Below are positions 1-6,364 of a stretch of DNA of 6,364 bases, piece by piece; positions within the stretch are counted from its first letter, which is position 1; each line of letters opens with the position of its first letter. Where the stretch lies: assembly GCA_049509675.1 (NCBI GenBank), contig JBEKZQ010000373.1, forward strand, positions 1-6,364, written 5' to 3'. The position numbers and the translations under genes were made by a program. Under the pieces are notes generated by a model. The model saw nothing but the letters and a program-made list of their open reading frames with translations. It had not been told where the DNA came from and searched no databases. The DNA is from JBEKZQ01 sp049509675. Its GTDB lineage: Bacteria; Planctomycetota; Planctomycetia; Pirellulales; Thermoguttaceae.

Positions 1-3
1 GCC

Positions 4-1476
4 GTGACGGGATCGCCTCCCGACGCCGCCCCCCCCGAGAGCCGGTCCGTGAGCGCCAAGTCGGCCGGGATGGGCGACGGGAGAACGATCGGACCGTTGC
101 TTCCTGCCACCTGGCGAACCGCGATGGTCGCGCTCGGGCGCAACAAGATGCGATCGACGCTGTCGGCCCTGGGCGTCATCATCGCTGTGGCGGCCGTCAT
201 CGCCATGACGGAGATTGGCCAGGGCTCCAAGGCCATCTTGCAAACGAAGATCGCCAGCATGGGCGCGAACATGATGATGATCCTGCCCGGGGCCACCACC
301 ACCAGTGGCGTCAACATGGGCGCCGGCAGCATGACGACGCTCACGCCCGCGGATGCCGAGGAAATCCTGCGGCAATGCCCGGCGGTCGTAGCCGTTGCGC
401 CCACCGTGCGCGCCCGGTCGCAGATCATCCACGGAGGCTACAACAGCGTGCCGAACCAGATCTGCGGCACGACGCCGTCCTACCTGGTCACCCGCGATTG
501 GGAGGACTTGGCCGAGGGAACAATGTTCACCAGCTTCGACGTGCGGAGCTGCAACACGGTATGCGTGATCGGCGCCACGGTCAAGAAGGCGCTGTTTCCC
601 CATGAGCCCGCGCTCGGCAAGGAAATCCGCATGAACAACGTGCCTTTTCGGGTCATCGGCGTGCTGGCCAAGAAAGGGGCCAATATGATGGGCCAGGACC
701 AGGATGACATCGTGCTGGCACCGTGGACGACCGTCAAGTACCACGTCAGCGGCTCCATGCTGGCCAACACCAACCAGAGCACCAGCGCCAGCGCCGAATC
801 CTCCCCGACCGCCGATTCAGTCAATAGCTTGAGCAACCTTTATCCCACCGCCGCCACTCTTTATCTCAGCCGCACAACGGTGCAGGCCGCCGACACGCCG
901 CTGTCGGTGCGGATGGACAACGTCGACGTGATCCAGGCCAAGGCGCGATCGTCGCAACAGATCGACGACGCCATCCAGCAGATGACGGCCCTCTTGCGGG
1001 CACGCCACCATTTGCGCAAGGGCCAGGACGACGATTTCGACATCCGCAGCATGACCGAAATGACCGACATGATGTCCTCCACCACCAAGTCGATGAGCGA
1101 TCTGCTGCTGGCAGTGGCCCTGATTTCACTGGTCGTCGGCGGGGTGGGCATCATGAATATCATGCTGGTCTCCGTGACCGAGCGAACCCGGGAAATCGGG
1201 CTTCGCATGGCCGTCGGGGCACGAAGCTACCACATCCTCCGGCAATTCCTGGTGGAAGCCATTGTGCTGTGCCTCGTCGGCGGCGCGATCGGAATTTGCA
1301 TGGGCCGGTTGACCTCAATCACGGTGCGGTACTTTACCCGCTGGCCCATTCAAGCGTCGTTATCAATGATCGTCGCGGCCGTCGCGGTCTCGGTCAGCGT
1401 CGGCGTCGCGTTCGGTTTCTACCCCGCCTGGAAAGCATCCCGATTGGACCCGATCGAAGCCCTGCGGTACGAGTGA
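4..1476 (+). CDS. MacB/FtsX-type ABC transporter permease
   Basis: Inner-membrane permease subunit of a MacB-like (type VII) ABC transporter, a family that couples cytoplasmic ATP hydrolysis to work on periplasmic substrates; the substrate cannot be read from sequence. One transmembrane helix lies at residues ~50-70, followed by a MacB-type periplasmic core (~70-360) and an FtsX domain with three helices (~366-388, 413-433, 453-474). The family signature TERTREIGLRMAVGAR is at 392-407, and the C-terminus ends PAWKASRLDPIEALRYE, typical of MacB permeases. The core carries the usual GKEIRMNNVPFRVIGVL and GQDQDDIVLAPW stretches and a Ser/Thr-rich segment (~249-290). There is no ATPase domain, so a separate ATPase gene is expected upstream. 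The start is uncertain. GTG at 4 gives an unusually long cytoplasmic tail (~48 residues) but would make a GTGA overlap with an upstream stop; ATG at 70 (residue 23) is an alternative, and the frame may extend beyond the window edge. Confidence 0.93.
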   Translation: MTGSPPDAAPPESRSVSAKSAGMGDGRTIGPLLPATWRTAMVALGRNKMRSTLSALGVIIAVAAVIAMTEIGQGSKAILQTKIASMGANMMMILPGATTTSGVNMGAGSMTTLTPADAEEILRQCPAVVAVAPTVRARSQIIHGGYNSVPNQICGTTPSYLVTRDWEDLAEGTMFTSFDVRSCNTVCVIGATVKKALFPHEPALGKEIRMNNVPFRVIGVLAKKGANMMGQDQDDIVLAPWTTVKYHVSGSMLANTNQSTSASAESSPTADSVNSLSNLYPTAATLYLSRTTVQAADTPLSVRMDNVDVIQAKARSSQQIDDAIQQMTALLRARHHLRKGQDDDFDIRSMTEMTDMMSSTTKSMSDLLLAVALISLVVGGVGIMNIMLVSVTERTREIGLRMAVGARSYHILRQFLVEAIVLCLVGGAIGICMGRLTSITVRYFTRWPIQASLSMIVAAVAVSVSVGVAFGFYPAWKASRLDPIEALRYE

Positions 1477-1614
1477 GCGAGCCTGCGTGCCATTCGTGCG
1501 ACACCCCTCCGTGCGCTGGCACCAAGCCGCCGACGCATAATCGTGACTCACAACTTGGTCCGACAGCGGAGTTGGGGCTGAGACGGGCGGCGGCGATTCT
1601 TTGACGTTCACAGA
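1477..1614. other. Convergent intergenic spacer
   Basis: This spacer lies between the permease stop and the end of the decayed endonuclease frame arriving from the other strand. I see no gene, RNA or strong terminator. A weak inverted pair ACCAAG (1521-1526) / CTTGGT (1554-1559) with a 27-nt loop is the only structure and has no T-run after it. Confidence 0.5.
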
Positions 1615-1731
1615 TTATGTGGCGTCCGGCACGGCAGCGCCCCTAGAAATTGCCAGCGAATCGTGTTTGGCGCCACATAACTGACTGCGCCACAGAATGT
1701 GGCGGTTATGTGGTGGACCACATAACCGCCA
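1615..1731. repeat. Cluster of interlocking palindromes (TTATGTGG/CCACATAA)
   Basis: The octamer TTATGTGG occurs at 1615-1622 and 1706-1713, and its complement CCACATAA at 1673-1680 and 1718-1725. They build several competing hairpins. (1) TTATGTGGCG (1615-1624) pairs with CGCCACATAA (1671-1680), and inner blocks CC/GG and CACG/CGTG continue the stem imperfectly. (2) CCACATAAC (1673-1681) pairs with GTTATGTGG (1705-1713) around an inner CGCCACA-GAA-TGTGGCG hairpin (1688-1704), leaving a 6-nt bulge TGACTG on one side. (3) TGGCGGTTATGTGGT (1700-1714) and its exact complement (1717-1731) are separated only by GG. Bulged, imperfect stems of this size recall recombination sites folded as single strands (integron attC) or REP/MITE elements. 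The ends do not match the attC core consensus well, so the class is undecided. The cluster interrupts the 3' end of the endonuclease remnant. Confidence 0.8.
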
Positions 1732-2056
1732 GACAAGTTCCAACCGTCGGACGGGCCGCATTGCAATGTGTTTATAGGAGTCAGGACTTGCCCAGTAACA
1801 GGTCATACAGACCTTTGAATCAAGTTTCTCCGTCCAATTCGTGCAATGCTCGCATGACCATGACTTGGCGCGATTGCACGAACCGCAAATCAGTTGGAAT
1901 TCCTCGGAAGCACCCTCGCCCCCGCCCGTAGAGGTTCTTCAGCTCCTCCGTCGTGATATGACCATGCGCTAGGATGTGGTCAATGACCGTCTTCGCGCGT
2001 TTGGCGCTCACGGCCTTGGCCTTTGCAATGAACCATTCCGGCAGGTCTTGCGGCAC
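1615..2056 (-). pseudogene. HNH-type restriction endonuclease, internally deleted remnant
   Basis: Reading from a GTG at 2056, residues 1-44 (MPQDLPEWFIAKAKAV... to EELKNLYG, ending near 1925) match, as I recall the family, the N-terminus of HNH endonucleases encoded beside Dam-type methylases. The same frame then gives unrelated sequence to a stop at 1820. The C-terminal part of the family continues in a different frame from ~1920 to 1729: LICGSCNRAKSWSCEHC, then CMTCYWASPDSYKHIAMR and RRLELVW, with cysteine pairs CGSC, CEHC and CMTC as expected for a zinc-supported HNH fold. The segment between, which should hold the catalytic histidine region, is missing, and the junction lies in G-rich sequence around 1913-1927. 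After LVW the frame enters the palindrome cluster and stops at 1615, so the natural C-terminus is also lost. No active nuclease is expected. An alternative is that the 78-residue product of the first frame is still made and has some other role. Family membership is recalled from motifs, not searched. Confidence 0.75.
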
Positions 2057-2058
2057 GA

Positions 2059-2076
2059 TTGGTAATCCTTTACCAA
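2059..2076 (-). promoter_or_regulatory. Hairpin presenting the ribosome binding site of the endonuclease remnant
   Basis: On the - strand, TTGGTAA and TTACCAA form a perfect 7-bp stem whose 4-nt loop is AGGA, the Shine-Dalgarno core, 9 nt before the GTG start at 2056. The gap from the methyltransferase stop (2098) is 41 nt, so the two genes were probably cotranscribed. The hairpin may tune translation of the nuclease relative to the methylase. The structure is seen; the regulatory role is inference. Confidence 0.5.
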
Positions 2077-2097
2077 CAGGGCTTTAGTGGGGCATCC

Positions 2098-2686
2098 TTA
2101 CCACGCGAATTCCAGTTGCGCCTTCTTCCTTTTGCCCAAGGATACTGCCGAGGCTAAAGCAGGTGGGAGGTAGAGCGATTCGTATGTGTCGTGGTCCCGG
2201 CCCAACAACGTCGCTTGGGTGGACCGACCTGCGTGAACCTCGATATGAGCCATGCCCAGGCTTTTCGGCAGGGGTTCACCATACGTCTTGTCGCCAGTCC
2301 GGCCGTCATGGCTCACGATGAACATGCATCCTTTGTCGTTGAGCGCGGCGAGGCTCTCGCAAAACTGCCCATGGTCGATCTTGGGGCAGTACCGGTTGTC
2401 CCGGTTCTTGCAGACGCCCTGGTAGGGCGGGTCCATATAGATCAAATCGGACGAATCACACTTTGCCAGCACTTCGCGATAGTCCAGCGCAGCGACCTCC
2501 GTTCGGCCCTGCAAGAGTGTCGCCGCCCCAACGATGCGTTCCCGCATTGTCTCCGGATGCGCGCCTTTGCGACGATTGTCCGGGCTATTGTTGAACTCTC
2601 CGTCTGCATTGTACCGAATTGCAGCCTTGATAGGGAATCGGGTGGGGCACGCCCCATTGGCGAAAGTCCTTCACAGTCTCATTCAT
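2098..2686 (-). pseudogene. Dam-family DNA adenine methyltransferase, internally deleted
   Basis: N6-adenine methyltransferases of this family (D12 class) transfer a methyl group from SAM to adenine in a short DNA site and protect the host from a cognate nuclease. From ATG at 2686 the first ~20 residues, MNETVKDFRQWGVPHPIPYQ, are the classic N-terminus (normally PIPYQGSKR), but this frame ends at a TAG shortly after. The rest of the gene continues in another frame: KAAIRYNADGEFNNSPDNRR, then HPETMRERI, the catalytic DPPY in LIYMDPPYQGVC, SHDGRTG, GRSTQATLLGRD and TYESLYL, up to the stop at 2098. The part between, about 100 residues in relatives and including the glycine-rich SAM-binding motif I, is absent. 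The junction sits at CAAGGCT (2623-2629), which fits both flanking frames. The downstream frame alone could yield ~149 residues from ATG at 2547, but without the SAM site it should be inactive. No strong ribosome binding site is seen before 2686. Confidence 0.85.
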
Positions 2687-2696
2687 GCGCGCATGA
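2683..2696. promoter_or_regulatory. 14-bp perfect palindrome over the methyltransferase start
   Basis: TCATGCGCGCATGA is a perfect palindrome covering the ATG at 2686 of the methyltransferase remnant. Methylase genes in restriction-modification systems are often autoregulated by binding near their own start, so an operator is conceivable. It may also be chance, since GCGC-centred palindromes are easy to form in GC-rich DNA. Confidence 0.25.
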
Positions 2697-2756
2697 TACT
2701 CGCCAGGCCGAACGGAAGTCAATGCAACCTGAAGCGGGGATGGGTGGCGCAAGATC

Positions 2757-3437
2757 CTATGGAGGTGGGAGCCCCCCGCCCGCCCAACGGATGGCGTTGG
2801 CCAACAGGCGCACCAGCGGCGGCGCGGGAAAATTGGCCGCGAAGTCCAGGCCGATGTACACAATCCAGCGCCACCCGGCGATGCGCGTCCAGACCAGCGG
2901 CTCGCAATACGGGCCGACGCTTCCCAGCAGCAAGATCCGGGCGTCGCCGGCAAGGTGGCCAACCCGATGCAAAACCCCTCGGGCCGTGAAGGCCTCGATG
3001 CCGTTCAGGATCGGATGCGACCAGGCCGTCGGGATCGGTTTGACCTCGATGCGGGGCGACGACCGGCAGGAGGCGGCAGGCGGCAGGAATTCGGCGCCCA
3101 ACACGTCGCGGGCGAAAGCGGGCCAGTCATGCCACTGGGACCCCAGGGCCACTAATCCCGCGCTCGGGGAAATAGCATTTGCCGCGCACGGCGACAGCAG
3201 CACCAGGCAGTCGCAATCCTCCGGATCGTCAACGCTCCGCAGCGCGGCAAAGGCGGCGCACCCCATCAGCGTGTCGATCGCTTCTTCGCCGGCGCGCGGC
3301 GCCAGGCACACCCGCAGCACACGCGCGTCGTCGGCCGGTTCGCACGCGCACTTGGAAAACCCGGCGGCGGCCGACAATCCGATGGCGTCGTGGGCCGGGT
3401 GCAGAAAGAATCGGCGGCGAGGAAGCGATGCGCCCAT
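2757..3437 (-). CDS. ThuA-like domain protein
   Basis: A 226-residue protein with features of the ThuA-like branch of the class I glutamine-amidotransferase fold. It has an early alpha/beta part with hydrophobic strands (CLVLLSPC at 77-84), a WHDWPAFARDVLGAEF stretch (~102-117) resembling the W-x-x-F-x-x-x-V-L-G segment of ThuA relatives, HPILNGIEAF (141-150), then EPLVWTR and a terminal LLANAIRWA (211-219), which in relatives is the final helix of the domain. ThuA-like proteins are abundant in planctomycetes and are linked to sugar metabolism, but the activity of this one cannot be stated. There is no signal peptide or membrane helix. Nine cysteines, including CxC pairs at 30/32 and 75/77, are unusual for such a short protein. 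The ATG at 3437 is chosen because a GGAG lies just before it, although very close. The protein is divergent from typical family members, and no neighbour suggests a shared pathway. Confidence 0.65.
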   Translation of the reverse strand: MGASLPRRRFFLHPAHDAIGLSAAAGFSKCACEPADDARVLRVCLAPRAGEEAIDTLMGCAAFAALRSVDDPEDCDCLVLLSPCAANAISPSAGLVALGSQWHDWPAFARDVLGAEFLPPAASCRSSPRIEVKPIPTAWSHPILNGIEAFTARGVLHRVGHLAGDARILLLGSVGPYCEPLVWTRIAGWRWIVYIGLDFAANFPAPPLVRLLANAIRWAGGGLPPP

Positions 3438-3649
3438 GCTCCATTGTGCCGCCGGGCGCAGCAGGTGTCGAATGGTTTTAGGCCGCCGGGAGCAGAAATG
3501 TGCGCGCTTTCCGTGCGGTCGTGCCGGTCGGGAAAGAGTTTTCAGCGTATAGTTTTCAGTGTTCAGTTTTCAGTGTTCAGTAAGACGTGCCGTTGGCCGA
3601 GCTTCGCGAACAGGTCCCACTGAACACTGAAAACTGAAAACTCGTTCCC
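3438..3649. other. Spacer between speA and the ThuA-like gene
   Basis: This 212-base spacer holds the heptamer repeat described separately (3539-3640). The stretch 3438-3538 shows no gene or clear site; it presumably contains the leader of the ThuA-like gene on the - strand. Confidence 0.5.
3539..3640. repeat. Tandem and inverted heptamer repeat after speA
   Basis: Three 14-base units stand in tandem: TTTTCAGCGTATAG (3539-3552), TTTTCAGTGTTCAG (3553-3566) and an exact copy (3567-3580). Each is made of two heptamers ending in CAG or TAG. After a 37-base loop the complement follows as CTGAACACTGAAAA (3620-3633) plus a half unit CTGAAAA (3634-3640). A perfect 20-bp inverted repeat results (3562-3581 with 3619-3638). 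It starts about 11 bases after the speA stop on the - strand, so the transcript would form a long hairpin that could protect the speA 3' end or slow polymerase. There is no T-run, so it is not a classical intrinsic terminator. I recall similar TTTTCAGTGTTCAG strings in planctomycete intergenic DNA, but this is unverified. Confidence 0.85.
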
Positions 3650-5566
<1,917 letters not shown>

Positions 5567-5574
5567 CCATACTG

Positions 5575-5578
5575 CTCC
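5575..5578 (-). promoter_or_regulatory. Ribosome binding site of speA
   Basis: GGAG on the - strand, 8 bases before the ATG at 5566. It decides this start over in-frame ATGs further upstream (for example at 5611, MAWFTAPP...), which have no family similarity after them. Confidence 0.7.
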
Positions 5579-5823
5579 ACAAGGAGTTGGCGGGGCGGTA
5601 AACCAAGCCATTCTACTTCCACCCCAGTGGAAAAGGAAGTGGCTTTGGGCGTTTGGGGCGTTGTGCGTCGGAAAACGGCCTGGGTGGGAGAAAAGTAGGG
5701 TGGGTCGAGCGCAGCGAGCCCCACCAATCTCTCCAGCCAAGTGGTGGGGCTCGCCGACCATGCTGCGCACGGTGCCCGTCGATCTACACTCTCGCCCTCA
5801 CCAAGTGCTAACTCGCCAGATCC
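5579..5823. other. cysK-speA spacer
   Basis: This spacer contains the speA leader and, nearer cysK, a REP-like repeat. A small hairpin TTCCAC-CCCA-GTGGAA (5617-5632) lies about 50 bases before the speA start. No gene, riboswitch or clear -35/-10 pair could be supported. Confidence 0.5.
5695..5754. repeat. REP-like palindromic element
   Basis: GGTGGG (5699-5704) and CCCACC (5720-5725) flank a core TCGAGCGCAGCGAGC, and GCGAGCCCCACC (5714-5725) has an exact inverted copy GGTGGGGCTCGC (5743-5754) across a 17-base loop. The two stems share one arm and so exclude each other. The string GGTGGGTCGAGCGCAGCGAG resembles the widespread GTAGGGTGGG...CCCACC intergenic repeats of many bacteria (recalled, not searched). 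It lies about 70 bases beyond the cysK stop and may act as a transcript-end structure. Confidence 0.7.
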
Positions 5824-6363
5824 TTACGGCAGGGCGGCGGCCGGGGCGGGCACTTCGGCCTGCGTCAGCCCTTCGAACAGGGCCGTCGACAGATACCGCT
5901 CGCCAAAACTGGCGGCAATGGTCACGATCACTTTGCCGCGGTTCTCCGGCCGGGCGGCCACGCGGGCCGCGGCCGCCACGTTGCCACCCGTGCTGATGCC
6001 GCCCAAAATGCCTTCTTCCCGCGCCAGGCGGCGCGCCCACTGGAAGGCCTCTTCGTTGGTCACCGTCTCCACGCCGCTCAACAGGCTCGTGTCCAGATTC
6101 TTGGGGATGAACCCGGCGCCGATCCCTTGGATCTTGTGCGGCCCGGGCTTGCCGCCGGAGATCACCGCCGAATCGACCGGCTCGACGGCAATCGCCTGGA
6201 AGTTCGGGTTATGCTTGCGAATATGGCGAGTAATGCCGGTAATGGTCCCGCCCGTGCCCACTCCGGCCACGATCATGTCCACCTTTCCGCCGGTGTCGGC
6301 CCAGATCTCCGGGCCGGTCGTCTGCTCGTGGATGGCCGGGTTGGCCGGGTTATCGAACTGCTG
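5824..6363 (-). CDS. cysK: Cysteine synthase (O-acetylserine sulfhydrylase), C-terminal part
   Basis: PLP enzyme that makes cysteine from O-acetylserine and sulfide. The last 179 residues are visible; the start, including the PLP lysine and the substrate loop, lies beyond the window edge (family about 310 residues). Visible signatures are QQFDNPANPAIHEQTTGPEIW, here split over residues ~1-21, then the phosphate-binding GTGGTITG loop, the AVEP strand, the KIQGIGAGFIPKNLD segment typical of CysK, and GGISTGGNVAAA, which carries the serine/threonine that contacts the PLP ring nitrogen. The protein ends with an Ala/Pro-rich tail (TQAEVPAPAAALP) after the usual SFGERYLST...LF end. It could be a CysK paralogue such as CysM, but the KIQGIGAGF and GERYLST motifs favour CysK. 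The TAA stop is at 5824-5826. Confidence 0.93.
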   Translation of the reverse strand, partial: QQFDNPANPAIHEQTTGPEIWADTGGKVDMIVAGVGTGGTITGITRHIRKHNPNFQAIAVEPVDSAVISGGKPGPHKIQGIGAGFIPKNLDTSLLSGVETVTNEEAFQWARRLAREEGILGGISTGGNVAAAARVAARPENRGKVIVTIAASFGERYLSTALFEGLTQAEVPAPAAALP

Positions 6364-6364
6364 C

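Noticed and set aside
1650..1931. 93-residue open frame on the + strand
   Set aside because: It is antisense to the endonuclease remnant and crosses the palindromes; no motif is recognised.
2191..3552. Long open frame on the + strand (453 residues)
   Set aside because: It runs antisense across the methyltransferase remnant and the ThuA-like gene, whose own motifs are clear; its composition is Ala/Arg/Ser-rich without recognisable domains.
3562..3638. Intrinsic terminator of speA
   Set aside because: The stem is AT-rich with a 37-base loop and no T-run follows on either strand, so the classical mechanism is not supported.
3539..3640. Possible CRISPR array
   Set aside because: The direct repeats are contiguous 14-base units without spacers, and there are no cas genes.
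5567..5770. N-terminal extension of speA
   Set aside because: It translates through the REP-like repeat, has no family similarity, and a good GGAG site precedes the ATG at 5566.

Overview
The window is GC-rich bacterial chromosomal DNA. Gene content and spacer style (a stand-alone MacB-type permease, a ThuA-like protein, biosynthetic arginine decarboxylase, dispersed palindromic repeats in the spacers) look most like a planctomycete of the Pirellulales type. That placement is an impression from recall, not proven by the sequence.

Layout. On the + strand, 4-1476 encodes a MacB/FtsX-type ABC transporter permease whose ATPase partner presumably lies just upstream. Everything else reads on the - strand and converges on it. 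From right to left these are: the 3' part of a cysteine synthase gene (5824-6363, running off the window), a spacer with a REP-like palindrome, a complete speA for biosynthetic arginine decarboxylase (3650-5566), a spacer with a tandem and inverted heptamer repeat, a ThuA-like protein (2757-3437), and then a decayed restriction-modification locus (about 1615-2686).

The restriction-modification locus is the most interesting part. A Dam-family adenine methyltransferase gene (2098-2686) keeps its first ~20 residues and its C-terminal half with the DPPY motif. It has lost roughly the N-terminal third, including the SAM-binding motif, and changes frame at a CAAGGCT junction that looks like a microhomology deletion. 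Directly downstream, an HNH-endonuclease-like gene (1615-2056) shows the same pattern: N-terminus kept, middle lost, and a cysteine-rich C-terminus continuing in another frame. Its recognisable homology ends exactly where a cluster of interlocking palindromes (1615-1731, built on TTATGTGG/CCACATAA) begins. The simplest reading is an acquired type II restriction-modification pair, now inactivated by an internal deletion in each gene and cut at its 3' end by a repeat or recombination element.

The remaining genes are unrelated housekeeping or accessory functions: sulfur assimilation (cysK), polyamine synthesis (speA) and export or envelope transport (the permease). No RNA genes, CRISPR arrays or intact transposase genes are visible.
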